Of a stretch of 20,294 bases of DNA, positions 6,731-13,707 are shown one piece after another. The DNA lies in IMG/VR virus record IMGVR_UViG_3300002231_001599, positions 2,776 through 23,069 of that record; one strand, given 5' to 3'. The notes beneath the pieces are model-generated. The model had not been told where the DNA came from. It saw only the letters and a list, made by a program, of their open reading frames with translations, and did not search any database. The translations under genes were made by a program, and so were the position numbers. Position 1 is the first letter of the stretch; every line of letters starts with the position of its first letter. This DNA comes from a virus.

Positions 6731-6993
6731 CCAAGTTTTGGCTGCGTCTGTCTCTGATCTATAGGATTCCGATTGGACAGCTTCAAGACTCAATCACCGG
6801 CAGGGAATACGTGACGTATTTGGCCGCAGATCGTCTGGGCCTGTTGCCAGACCCGAGCCAGGACCCTATTGACCTTTTGGCCGCAGTCGTCAATTACAGC
6901 GGCAACGCAAGCAAGCCGATGGAAGCCCAACGACCACGCGAACCACGCGAGCAAACACAGGAGGAGCAGCAGAGGATACTGCGGAAACAATAG
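6398..6993 (+). CDS. Tail assembly chaperone, -1 frameshift fusion (gpGT-like)
   Basis: Predicted join of 6398-6712 and 6712-6993, giving 198 residues. After A-AAA-AAC the ribosome would re-read C6712 and enter the -1 frame as CTC. The added part reads LDSDGLAKFWLRLSLIYRIPIGQLQDSITGREYV in order: the 'W-x-x-x-L-x-x-x-x-x-I-P-h-x-x-L-x-x-x-I-T-x-x-E' pattern of gpT-type extensions. It ends in a charged tail rich in Glu/Gln/Arg. The -1 frame has no convincing start of its own in its first part. A possible stimulatory hairpin begins eight bases beyond the slip site. The stop is 24 bases before the tape measure gene. The family is known to require a fixed ratio of short and fused forms. Confidence 0.82.
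6706..6748 (+). promoter_or_regulatory. Programmed -1 ribosomal frameshift signal
   Basis: The slippery heptamer AAAAAAC spans 6706-6712 in the frame A-AAA-AAC. Eight bases later, GACG (6721-6724) can pair with CGTC (6745-6748), and AGCCAA (6729-6734) pairs perfectly with TTGGCT (6738-6743) around a three-base loop. The spacing of eight bases suits a stimulator. The zero-frame stop (6728-6730) lies inside the stem. Confidence 0.75.
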
Positions 6994-7017
6994 CGCCCTC
7001 GTGCCCGACGTGAACAA

Positions 7018-8361
7018 ATGCCTGTAATCGGAAAACTCGCGACGCTAGTTACGGCCCAGACGAAGCCGTTTGAGAGTGGCATGGCGCGCGCAAAAAAGAG
7101 TTCGGGCGGATTTGTGAAAAGCATCAATTCCGCCACCGCCCCGGTGGCCAATTTCGTCAGGGGCCTGGCTGCGGTCGGTGTGGCAGGAGTGACTGTTAGC
7201 GGCGCCTTTCGGTCGATGACCGAGGAATTCGACCGGCTCGAGAACACAATAGACGTGGCCGACAAGCTCGGGGAGTCAGCCACCGCGCTGGGAGGCCTCC
7301 GCGAGGCGGCCCGTCTGACCAGCGTCGGCGCCAACACGCTGGACATGGCACTGCAGCGGATGACCCGCAGAATCAGCGAGGCGGCTGCGGGCACGGGCGA
7401 GGCCAAGGGTGCCCTCAAAGAGTTGGGGTTGGACGCAGGCCGGCTAAACCTGATCGGGCCGGCGGCTGCATTCAGCGAAATCGCGGACGCGATCAACGCA
7501 GTGCAGAATCCTGCGGATCGCCTTCGCCTGGCATTCAAGCTGTTTGATTCCGAGGGTGCAGAACTGGTACGCACACTCGCGCTGGGGTCTGATGAATTGC
7601 AACGGATTGCGGATCATGCGCTAAGGACTGGCAAATCGCTTTCTGAAATCGACATTAAGCGAATGAACGATTACGCGGCCGCAACTAAGACTCTCGCTAG
7701 CGCGTGGTCGTTAGTGAAAACAGAAATCACGCTTGCCGCTGCCGGCGTCGCGGACTTCTTGCGACGCAGTACCGAGGTTGTTGCCGGGCCTGGCGCAATC
7801 CAGGGGGCCTGGCAGGGAATGAAAAGGACCCTGACTTTTGACTCTCGCGGCGCACGCCAGGCAGCATCCCGCCCCGCTGGTGCGGCGGCGAAATCTGCGG
7901 CAGAGGCCAGGGAAGCCAAAAGGCAGGCCGCGCTAGACGATGCGTTGAAGACTTACGAGAAATCCTTGTCGAAGCTGGAGGCGCTTGGGCGTGAGGCGGA
8001 TTCGATTCGTCGGTCGGTGCGTACTCCCCTTGAGACATTCCGCGACACGATGCGCAACCTAATCAAGCTCCGCGAGGCCGGCGCCCTGAGTGATGACACG
8101 CTAAAGCGGGCGGGAATCAAGGCGGCAAAGTCGTTTGCGGACGCGACGAAAAAGCCATCAATCGGCGCGCCGGGCGGCGTGGCGGCGACCAAGCGAGGAA
8201 CGGTAGCCGATGCGTCTGCGACCCGCGCCGCGCTAAAGACACAGCACGAGATTGCGAGGAACGCAAAGGAATCGCTCGAAGAGTCTCGTCGGCATACCGC
8301 GTTGTTCGAGGAGATGGTTACGGAATTGAAAAAGCCCGACACGAAAACGGTAAGCTTCTGA
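7018..8361 (+). CDS. Tail tape measure protein (short)
   Basis: 447 residues, ATG at 7018, 24 bases after the chaperone fusion stop and in the same frame; the Shine-Dalgarno is weak. Opening 'LATLVTAQTKPFESGMARAKKSSGGFVKSI' is the typical tape-measure start ('hxxDxxxFxxGMxxAxxxxxxFxxxh'). A Gly/Ala/Val hydrophobic stretch (about 45-65) could be membrane-active. It is followed by 'ALGGLREAARLTSVGANTLDMALQRMTRR' and 'ALKELGLDAG', both common in TMPs, then a long Ala/Lys/Glu/Arg helical region to the end. By the rough 1.5 A per residue rule the tail would be near 65-70 nm. No lytic or peptidase domain is visible. Confidence 0.85.
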   Translation: MPVIGKLATLVTAQTKPFESGMARAKKSSGGFVKSINSATAPVANFVRGLAAVGVAGVTVSGAFRSMTEEFDRLENTIDVADKLGESATALGGLREAARLTSVGANTLDMALQRMTRRISEAAAGTGEAKGALKELGLDAGRLNLIGPAAAFSEIADAINAVQNPADRLRLAFKLFDSEGAELVRTLALGSDELQRIADHALRTGKSLSEIDIKRMNDYAAATKTLASAWSLVKTEITLAAAGVADFLRRSTEVVAGPGAIQGAWQGMKRTLTFDSRGARQAASRPAGAAAKSAAEAREAKRQAALDDALKTYEKSLSKLEALGREADSIRRSVRTPLETFRDTMRNLIKLREAGALSDDTLKRAGIKAAKSFADATKKPSIGAPGGVAATKRGTVADASATRAALKTQHEIARNAKESLEESRRHTALFEEMVTELKKPDTKTVSF

Positions 8362-8362
8362 T

Positions 8363-9475
8363 ATGGCAGTGACATCGGCGGAAGAATACAGCGTCCACGG
8401 GACTCGCGGTAACGACGGATACACCTACGAGTCCGTCTACCAGGTGCTGACTGACAACGACGATGACGGGCCGGTGACAGTGCACAACCACTTCAAGAGC
8501 ACGGCAACGTTGCCATGGCGTGGCGATCAGTTCATGTTTGGGAACGATTCTGATACGACATCGCTATGTATTTCTGTGGTTGCCAAACGACCTGAACGGC
8601 AATCGAGACGCCTGTGGCATGTGACGTGTAACTTCGGGCCGCAGAATCCCTCCCTGGATGAAGAGCAAGACGAAGCCGGGAATCCTACCGACGATCCTTT
8701 GGAGTTTCGCCCGGTACTCACCTCGTCGAGGATGTTCGTTCCACGCGTGGCCGAGCGGGCAAAATATCTGGAAGGCTACCAGGAAAACGACCCGACGGAT
8801 TCTGGATCCAGACTAAAGGCGATCCGTGGCGGCGTGACTCCGATGAACTCGGCATACACGCCTTTTGATCCGCCAGCTACGATTGATCATGAAATCCAGA
8901 TCTGGCGATTGAGATTTAACACGGCCCAGATACTGAGCAAGAAAGACAACCAGGCGGGGTTCGTGATCGAGGACAAATGGGCGATAAACATCTTCAGGGT
9001 GGTGATCGCAAACCCATCATTGGGCGGGCTGGACGTATTCCAGGCGGATCGGTACGAGGCAAAGGTGACAAATGTTGATTTGCAACCGATGATCACGAAT
9101 GGGATCGCGCACTGGCAGGTAGAATACGAATTCGCAATTGACACCGAAACGTGGCGCCCCGAATACGCAGACCGAGGCTATGACGCGAGGCTGTCAGAAA
9201 CGAAAGACCCCACGGGAAAAGGCACCACGCTGGGCAGCGAAGTTCTCGACGATGGGGTGGCGGAACGCCGGCCGATACTAGATAAGTTTGGCCGGCGGAT
9301 ATCGTCGCCAGTAAATCTAGACGGCAATGGGCAGCCGCAGGTAAAGTTGCCAGGCGGCGGAATGCCCCCGACTGTTTACGGGCGCTGGTCACTCGACCCG
9401 GAGAAAGAGGTGCCGATGCTCGTGCAGTACTTTGCGTTGGCGCAGTCTGGTTTCATCATCCTCAATCCACCCTAG
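8363..9475 (+). CDS. Hypothetical tail protein downstream of tape measure
   Basis: 370 residues, starting one base after the tape measure stop. I do not recognise a named family. The protein is acidic and beta-rich with many aromatic residues, without signal peptide or membrane segment. 'LRFNTAQILSKKDNQAGFVIEDKWAI' and 'YEAKVTNVDLQPMITNGIAHWQVEYEF' suggest a beta-sandwich, and the 'GRWSLDPEKEVP' and 'PTVYGRWSLDP' end suggests a final folded strand pair. Position directly after the tape measure is where distal tail or baseplate hub proteins are coded, so a tail-tip role is a reasonable inference. Confidence 0.7.
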   Translation: MAVTSAEEYSVHGTRGNDGYTYESVYQVLTDNDDDGPVTVHNHFKSTATLPWRGDQFMFGNDSDTTSLCISVVAKRPERQSRRLWHVTCNFGPQNPSLDEEQDEAGNPTDDPLEFRPVLTSSRMFVPRVAERAKYLEGYQENDPTDSGSRLKAIRGGVTPMNSAYTPFDPPATIDHEIQIWRLRFNTAQILSKKDNQAGFVIEDKWAINIFRVVIANPSLGGLDVFQADRYEAKVTNVDLQPMITNGIAHWQVEYEFAIDTETWRPEYADRGYDARLSETKDPTGKGTTLGSEVLDDGVAERRPILDKFGRRISSPVNLDGNGQPQVKLPGGGMPPTVYGRWSLDPEKEVPMLVQYFALAQSGFIILNPP

Positions 9476-9484
9476 GACGACGTC

Positions 9485-9976
9485 ATGGCTGTGATTAGAT
9501 TCCCAACGGATGTGCGGGTCGAGGGGAACTTACAATCCGACTCGATGTCTTTGCCGACTGGCTCTGTGTCAGACACGCACGTGGCTGCCGCAGCCGGAAT
9601 CGACGCGGACAAGATCGAGCACAATCGATATGCGCAGTCGAACTTTGCCCTGGCCATTGGCGGCACTCCGGTTGCCCGCGAAGAAATTGTTTTCGTTGCG
9701 ATGAACTCAGGCACTCTCCGTGGATTCCATGCCGGGCTGAATGACACTGGCTCCTCGACAAATGTCAACTTCGATCTGAAGAAAAACGGCACAACCGTTC
9801 TGTCTTCGGCGATCAATGTCACGCATTCCGACGCTGACCGATTGGTGAAGGACGCGACTCTGTCGGTGACGTCGTTCGTGGCTGACGATGTCTTTTCGAT
9901 GTCCTTGGCCGTCACTTCATCGACTGGCGCGCAGGGGCCGTTTGCGCGTGCGTACTTCGACGAGCAGCTAGTGTAG
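9485..9976 (+). CDS. Hypothetical virion protein, beta-rich
   Basis: 163 residues. ATG at 9485, with AGGACG eight to thirteen bases upstream. The segment 'GNLQSDSMSLPTGSVSDTHVAAAAGIDADKIEH' has the 'LPxGSVxDxxVxxxAxIxAxKL' pattern seen near the start of phage tail-tip and fibre-associated proteins. The rest is alternating strands with Thr/Ser/Asn, ending 'FARAYFDEQLV'. It may form a trimeric or jelly-roll type structure at the tail tip; that is inference. A five-residue-scale gap (4 bases) separates it from the next gene. Confidence 0.65.
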   Translation: MAVIRFPTDVRVEGNLQSDSMSLPTGSVSDTHVAAAAGIDADKIEHNRYAQSNFALAIGGTPVAREEIVFVAMNSGTLRGFHAGLNDTGSSTNVNFDLKKNGTTVLSSAINVTHSDADRLVKDATLSVTSFVADDVFSMSLAVTSSTGAQGPFARAYFDEQLV

Positions 9977-9980
9977 TTCC

Positions 9981-10370
9981 ATGCCGATCAAACCAAGCGA
10001 GCCGGTTAACCTGACCGCAGGAACAGTTGCCAAGCTGCGCGAACTGTACGATCGTCAGCAGTTTGAGATTAGCCACGTGCGCCGGCGGCAATTGCATTTG
10101 GATTCGCGGGGCGATGACGTCGAGTTTGAAATCGCGAAGACAGATGGTAGCGGCGTGCCCGCCCGCTCTGGCGACGTTCCCGGTTCGGGCGTGGTCTCTA
10201 TCTACACGATCCGCCAGAACTCTGCGACATCGACGCTGGATCTTACCTCGGCCGGATACACGGAAACGGTTCTCAATCTGGCTGGGACTGCGGTGGGTGC
10301 GAATAAGTGGGTCACGATTAAGTTGCACCAGAACTCCGGTCAGTGGCTCGTCGACTGGGAAGATTGCTAA
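9981..10370 (+). CDS. Hypothetical tail-region protein
   Basis: 129 residues, ATG at 9981, four bases after the preceding stop and with no strong Shine-Dalgarno; the next gene begins at the base after its stop. I do not recognise the family. A Lys/Arg-containing N-terminal helix (LRELYDRQQFEISHVRRRQL) precedes a beta-rich C-terminal half (GVVSIYTIRQNSATSTLDLT, VTIKLHQNSGQWLVDWED). It belongs to the block of small unknown structural proteins between the tape measure and lysis genes. Confidence 0.6.
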   Translation: MPIKPSEPVNLTAGTVAKLRELYDRQQFEISHVRRRQLHLDSRGDDVEFEIAKTDGSGVPARSGDVPGSGVVSIYTIRQNSATSTLDLTSAGYTETVLNLAGTAVGANKWVTIKLHQNSGQWLVDWEDC

Positions 10371-11318
10371 ATGCCGAAGAAGCACGGGCCGGGGTGCAGA
10401 TGCTGCGGGTGCGTGTGCACAGACTGTTCTGGCAGCGTGCCCGAGTTCCTTTTTATTTCGCTGACGGGCGTCACAAACGGGACCTGTGCTGACTGCACGG
10501 ACCTTAATCGCGAGTGGTGCCTTCCCTGCACGGGAGCGTGCGAGTGGGAGCTGAGCACAACGACGGCGTGCTACGGCAATATCACGCTGCGGGTGCAGCT
10601 GGTCGACACGGGCGGTAGCTACGACCTTCGCTTTCGGATCACGGACGACTCAAGTAGCAACTTTGGCGAATGGCAGACTACGCTTGGCGCGTCGAAGCCC
10701 GACTGTGCCGCGTGGGCCGCCAAGGCGCTATCCATCGGCACCGATACGCTCGGGAGTTGCAACTTCGCATCGTCGACGGCTGAGGTTAGCGCGAACTGCA
10801 ACGGGGCGTGCGACCCGGGCGACGGTTCCAGTGGTGTGTGCGCCGGCGGCGCGCCTGCTCAGTTCAAGGCGGTGCTTACGATTCCGCCTGGCCTGGTGTG
10901 CATGGGCACGCAGCATCCGGTCACGGGCACGTATTTCTTGCCGGTGGGATTCTGCGGCAACTCGTTTGATTTTGACGTTGGAGGTGGCAGCGGAGCGTGC
11001 GTCAGCAGCTGCTGCTATAGGACGCCTACGACGGTGGGCGTGGCTTGCCCAACTACGGGGATTCCGGCCGGCACAGTCACCCTGCAACTGAAGATTTGCC
11101 AGGACTCAGACGGGAACTACAAGCTTGGCGTGCGGCTGGAGTACTTCCAGGGGCTTTTTAATTGCCAGACCGCGACCTGGGTGCACGACTACGGCGCAAC
11201 AAAACCCGACTGCAATGCCATCGCCGGCCTCAGCGTTCCGTTTTTCGGCGTGGAACCTGGAGCCAACAATTGCCAGTCGATCGGTGCGAGTCCGACAGCG
11301 GTGGTAACTGCTGCATGA
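10371..11318 (+). CDS. Cysteine-rich protein with internal duplication
   Basis: 315 residues with 27 Cys (about 8.6%). The N-terminus is a dense Cys cluster (GCRCCGCVCTDC, residues 8-19), and further Cys pairs occur throughout. Two related halves are visible. Residues 69-141 contain YGNITLRVQLVDTGGSYDLR, then GASKPDCAAWA and a Cys-Asn-Phe end. Residues 234-315 contain GTVTLQLKICQDSDGNYKLG, then GATKPDCNAIAG and NNCQSIGAS. Thus 'GA(S/T)KPDC' and flanking strands are repeated. No signal peptide is visible. In this position a tail-tip or receptor-contact role, with disulfides or metal binding formed after release, is plausible but unproven. The stop overlaps the next start (ATGA). Confidence 0.7.
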   Translation: MPKKHGPGCRCCGCVCTDCSGSVPEFLFISLTGVTNGTCADCTDLNREWCLPCTGACEWELSTTTACYGNITLRVQLVDTGGSYDLRFRITDDSSSNFGEWQTTLGASKPDCAAWAAKALSIGTDTLGSCNFASSTAEVSANCNGACDPGDGSSGVCAGGAPAQFKAVLTIPPGLVCMGTQHPVTGTYFLPVGFCGNSFDFDVGGGSGACVSSCCYRTPTTVGVACPTTGIPAGTVTLQLKICQDSDGNYKLGVRLEYFQGLFNCQTATWVHDYGATKPDCNAIAGLSVPFFGVEPGANNCQSIGASPTAVVTAA

Positions 11319-11749
11319 ATTTGGTGGAATATCAGTGCGATCGCTGTGGCTGGGTCCCTCCTGTGCCGGTCTACGAGCACGAGTTGCCTATCCACCACGC
11401 GTGCGAGACGTTCGGTCTGGGAGACGTGATCGCGTGGGTGGCCAAGCGTTTCGGCGCGACACCACGTAGTGGGTGCGGGTGCGAGGAGCGCAGACGCTGG
11501 CTAAACGCTTGGCTATCATTTGATTGGTTGCGGAAGTGGCGGCGGCTGACGATAACACGGAGTCAGGGGGCCGGACCAATGGCAAAAAATCGCAAGGCAG
11601 TGGCGACGGGTGTGATTGGCGGGCCTTTGGCCGTCGTGTTGGTCTGGTTGATTCATGTTGCTGGCTATGAAATCCCGCAAGAGGTGGCGGCGGCAATCGC
11701 AACGCTGATCAATGTGATCGTGGCCGCGGTGGTCAAGGATGAGGTGTGA
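11315..11749 (+). CDS. Zinc-ribbon protein fused in frame to a holin-like membrane domain
   Basis: 144 residues, ATGA-coupled to the Cys-rich gene. Residues 1-85 carry Cys pairs (CDRC at 8-11, HAC, and CGC in 'RSGCGCEERRRWLNAW'), which look metal-binding. Similar small 'CGCxxRxxxLN' proteins occur in phage tail regions. Residues 89-144 are different: a basic MAKNRKAVAT start, then two hydrophobic stretches (about 98-116 and 122-141) separated by 'GYEIPQE', typical of small phage holins, ending in KDEV. There is no stop between the halves. The second half also has its own ATG and ribosome-binding site (next entry). Confidence 0.65.
   Translation: MNLVEYQCDRCGWVPPVPVYEHELPIHHACETFGLGDVIAWVAKRFGATPRSGCGCEERRRWLNAWLSFDWLRKWRRLTITRSQGAGPMAKNRKAVATGVIGGPLAVVLVWLIHVAGYEIPQEVAAAIATLINVIVAAVVKDEV
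11579..11749 (+). CDS. Putative holin from internal start
   Basis: 56 residues from ATG 11579, in frame with the longer gene. AGGGGG lies about eight bases upstream, a strong ribosome-binding site inside a coding region. The product starts with positive residues, then two hydrophobic segments with an intervening 'AGYEIPQEVAAAI' turn, and a charged end, which fits a class II type holin hairpin. The internal start suggests the small form is made by itself, with or without the long form. The endolysin partner is not in this window. Confidence 0.5.
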   Translation: MAKNRKAVATGVIGGPLAVVLVWLIHVAGYEIPQEVAAAIATLINVIVAAVVKDEV

Positions 11750-11927
11750 CATTATCGGCGGCGCCGCTGCAATTTGTTGCCGCGATCAAGCCACAGATAA
11801 TATTTCCGCGTAGCTTCTCGCCGGCGTCGTCCGCGTGCTGATATCGCCCGCGACAGCCACACTCGCTCCCGCCACCGGCACACAGAGCCGATCGGCCGAA
11901 GGAGCAACAATACGATGCGGCTGAGGA
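11750..11927. other. Convergent intergenic region
   Basis: 178 bases separate the convergent ends of the late + operon and the minus-strand nuclease gene. Short palindromes are present (GCGGCGCCGC near 11757-11768; GCCGATCGGC near 11887-11898), and ATTATC can pair with GATAAT across one of them. I see no canonical T-tailed terminator and no ORF. Confidence 0.5.
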
Positions 11928-12281
11928 TCACCTGTCATCAGTCCGGATCGCGTGGCCTGCGGCTACCATTTCGTCGTTGAGGTTTTGATCTTGCAGCCAT
12001 ATTGTGGCTAGCCACCGACCGTATTTGCCCTGCCGGTCTCGGTGCGTTTCGACGACGACGGCGTTGCCCGGGTGGAGTCGATCGCTGAGCCATCGCTTTG
12101 CCTGGCGGCCCTTGCTCCGTTGGCTCTCTGGCCCGGTGCGTGTTTCCGCCGCGTCGATTCCGACCATCCGCAGTGTGACATTGTGCGCCCACACCCGTAG
12201 GCCTAGGTCAATGTCTGCCCGCACTGTGTCGCCGTCTACGACTCGCCGGATGATTGCGTGGTACCGGTATCTGCAAATCAC
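11928..12281 (-). CDS. Thermonuclease-like (SNase) nuclease
   Basis: 117 residues on the minus strand, GTG start at 12281 overlapping the upstream stop (GTGA). The staphylococcal-nuclease fold is clear: 'VVDGDTVRADIDLG' (residues 14-27), 'LRMVGIDAAET' (37-47) and 'DRQGKYGRWLATIWL' (82-96). Likely active-site residues are R38, E46 and R89, with D43 and D16/D18 binding Ca2+, all present. The product would cleave DNA and/or RNA to nucleotides. I see no signal peptide, so it would act in the cytoplasm or be released on lysis. Roles such as host DNA breakdown are guesses. It is paired with a membrane protein gene and is transcribed against the late genes. Confidence 0.85.
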   Translation of the reverse strand: MICRYRYHAIIRRVVDGDTVRADIDLGLRVWAHNVTLRMVGIDAAETRTGPESQRSKGRQAKRWLSDRLHPGNAVVVETHRDRQGKYGRWLATIWLQDQNLNDEMVAAGHAIRTDDR

Positions 12282-12517
12282 GGATTCGAGGGCCTTTGCA
12301 ACAGGCGGTCGATTTTTCCTTCCAGCCGGTCGAGCCGGCCAGTTAGCGATTCCTGCAGGGAATCAAATTCCCTGTGGTCCACTGCCCCCTGGTGAGGTTG
12401 TGACGCGTGTATCTGCCACGCGCCCAGACCCACTGTGGCACAGGCACCGACTGCTGCGACGATTGAGCCGAGCAGCCACCTGTGCGTGACGTATTTGTCG
12501 CCGTTGTTCTGACTCAC
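12278..12517 (-). CDS. Small one-TM coiled-coil membrane protein
   Basis: 79 residues from GTG 12517, which has GGAG seven bases upstream on the minus strand; a 92-residue form from 12556 is possible but less likely. After a short charged N-terminus comes one membrane segment (WLLGSIVAAVGACATVGLGAW, about 13-33). A linker follows, then an amphipathic coiled coil (SLQESLTGRLDRLEGKIDRLL). Short phage proteins of this kind are often coded beside lysis genes, and a holin-antagonist or spanin-like role has been suggested in general for such designs, but here the function is unknown. It is coupled to the SNase gene by a GTGA overlap. Confidence 0.7.
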   Translation of the reverse strand: MSQNNGDKYVTHRWLLGSIVAAVGACATVGLGAWQIHASQPHQGAVDHREFDSLQESLTGRLDRLEGKIDRLLQRPSNP

Positions 12518-12597
12518 TTTCTTTCTCCGCGCGCCACAAATCCGAGGAAACTGCAAGTCTACTCTTAGGCCCTCGCACGCGGTCTGTGCAGGGCGTC

Positions 12598-12633
12598 AAG
12601 GCTGGCCGCGCACCACCGCGGCCGGCCTTTTAT
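12598..12633 (+). terminator. Strong rho-independent terminator
   Basis: A 13-bp stem (12598-12610 with 12617-12629, one G-U) around a six-base CACCAC loop is followed by TTTT and ATA. Only the + orientation has the T-tract. It would stop rightward transcripts from the late operon, or antisense RNA through the minus-strand pair, before the switch region. Confidence 0.75.
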
Positions 12634-12810
12634 AATGATAAGCGAATTCGCTTTCTTTAAGTCCTATATTCACCGTTACCTGGACAACAACGCGCCACGG
12701 AACGAGGGCCGTTACACGAATTTTGTTACATAACTCGGTGTAACCCGTTCTCCGCGCGTGTCGCCCTGGCCTGTTAAACCCTGTTAAACCCTGTTAAACC
12801 CTAGTGAACG
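12631..12810. promoter_or_regulatory. AT-rich switch region: palindromes and 10-bp tandem repeats
   Basis: This stretch holds a perfect TATAAT (12631-12636), a 14-bp perfect palindrome around AGCGAATTCGCT (12640-12653), and an inverted pair GTTACAC (12711-12717)/GTGTAAC (12738-12744). Three exact tandem copies of CTGTTAAACC (12771-12800) follow, then a degenerate fourth. The 10-bp phasing places the copies on the same face of the helix, as in operator or iteron arrays. No gene is visible here. An early promoter/operator or replication-related site is inferred. Confidence 0.55.
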
Positions 12811-12823
12811 TGTGGGATAGCGC

Positions 12824-13087
12824 GTGGGGAGAACGTGGAAGTTGATCGGTGGTACTGGCGATCCGGAGAAGCGGACGGATACAGCCAAGTGGGATCACGT
12901 TTGGAAACTGATAGTCAAGCACGAGGCCCAGACAGGGAAGGGCATCGATCAGAAAATCGCCAATGAGCACAACAAGATTTGCGCGGCAAAAATAAACGCC
13001 GGACAGTGCGAGAGGATCAACGCCAAAAAAATTGGTCAGATCAGGTACGAATACAAACGTAAGCAAAAAAACGCTCAGCCCTCTTGA
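12824..13087 (+). CDS. Small basic hypothetical protein
   Basis: 87 residues from GTG 12824; the start is uncertain since only a weak GGGA precedes it, and TTG 12842 is another option. The protein is rich in Lys/Arg (many in the last 40 residues: KIANEHNK, KKIGQIRYEYKRKQKN), with no metal-binding Cys pairs and no recognisable domain. A nucleic-acid-binding role is suggested by charge alone. It follows the tandem-repeat array and precedes the TTCGGAA motif cluster, the position of a regulator or early gene. Confidence 0.5.
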   Translation: MGRTWKLIGGTGDPEKRTDTAKWDHVWKLIVKHEAQTGKGIDQKIANEHNKICAAKINAGQCERINAKKIGQIRYEYKRKQKNAQPS

Positions 13088-13091
13088 AACA

Positions 13092-13205
13092 GGTTCGGAA
13101 ATTATGCGTTTCCGAACATTTCCGAACCGTTCTTTTCGCATCAGATTTCGTCTGAAAACGTAGGCTCCTCGCGCCTTCTAGGTTCGGAACTCCACACTTC
13201 CGAAT
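13092..13205. promoter_or_regulatory. Cluster of five TTCGGAA/TTCCGAA operator-like motifs
   Basis: GGTTCGGAAA (13092-13101) and its exact reverse complement TTTCCGAACC (13119-13128) form a 10-bp inverted repeat. A further TTTCCGAAC lies at 13109-13117, exactly ten bases before the right arm. GGTTCGGAA (13181-13189) and CTTCCGAAT (13197-13205) make another inverted pair. Related sequence also occurs inside the next gene (13349-13378). This resembles an operator array for a dimeric repressor in front of the HTH gene. TCAGA-TTTCG-TCTGA (13141-13155) is an additional small hairpin. Confidence 0.6.
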
Positions 13206-13270
13206 CTTATCCTGCCAACTCCCCGCCAAACAATGAGGTTAGTCACACTGCACTAACCGATGGAGGGAGC

Positions 13271-13471
13271 ATGCCAAGACTTTTCACCACCCGTGACGTC
13301 GCGGAGATCTTAGGAATCGAGACGTGGAGAGTTCGCCGGATCTTCGAGGACGGAACCGTTCCGGAACCTGGCTGGTTCGGAGGACGGCGTGCCATCCCGG
13401 GATCACTCATCCCGATAATCATCGACGCGTTGAGACGCCGCAATTGGCTCCAAACCGAGGAGTCATTGTGA
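13271..13471 (+). CDS. Excisionase/MerR-like helix-turn-helix protein
   Basis: 66 residues. The ATG at 13271 has GGAGGG five to ten bases upstream, a strong signal. 'FTTRDVAEILGIETWRVRRIFEDGTVPEP' is a winged-helix DNA-binding core of the MerR/excisionase (HTH_17-like) kind: helix, turn, recognition helix and a basic wing (GGRRAIPGSLIP), followed by a short C-terminal helix. Such proteins act as excisionases or regulators. The TTCGGAA motif cluster sits just upstream and could be its target. The stop overlaps the next gene's GTG. Confidence 0.75.
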   Translation: MPRLFTTRDVAEILGIETWRVRRIFEDGTVPEPGWFGGRRAIPGSLIPIIIDALRRRNWLQTEESL

Positions 13472-13707
13472 GAAGTCGTCAGCTCTTTGAAGTGTTCGAG
13501 TTTCTTGTCGATCAAGAGTTGCAGCCGGCCGATCTCGACCGGGCTCTCGCTCAATTTTTGCTTCGATCCCTTTCTGCGACCCCGACCGGCACGGACTCCG
13601 CCGACGTGGTCTCCAACCAGGAGTCCGAGGAAAGCACTCCAATGGAAATGCAATCTGAGGTTGGTGCCGGAGGTCCGGAGAAATGTTCCCACAGTGGGGA
13701 CATTTAG
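13468..13707 (+). CDS. Small hypothetical protein coupled to the HTH gene
   Basis: 79 residues starting at GTG 13468 (GTGA overlap with the HTH stop; GAGGAG seven bases upstream). The first 30 residues form helices (RQLFEVFEFLVDQELQPADLDRALAQFLL); the rest is low-complexity, acidic and Ser/Glu/Thr/Gly-rich. I do not recognise it. The coupling suggests it works with the HTH protein. Its end overlaps the following frame by 25 bases. Confidence 0.5.
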   Translation: MRSRQLFEVFEFLVDQELQPADLDRALAQFLLRSLSATPTGTDSADVVSNQESEESTPMEMQSEVGAGGPEKCSHSGDI

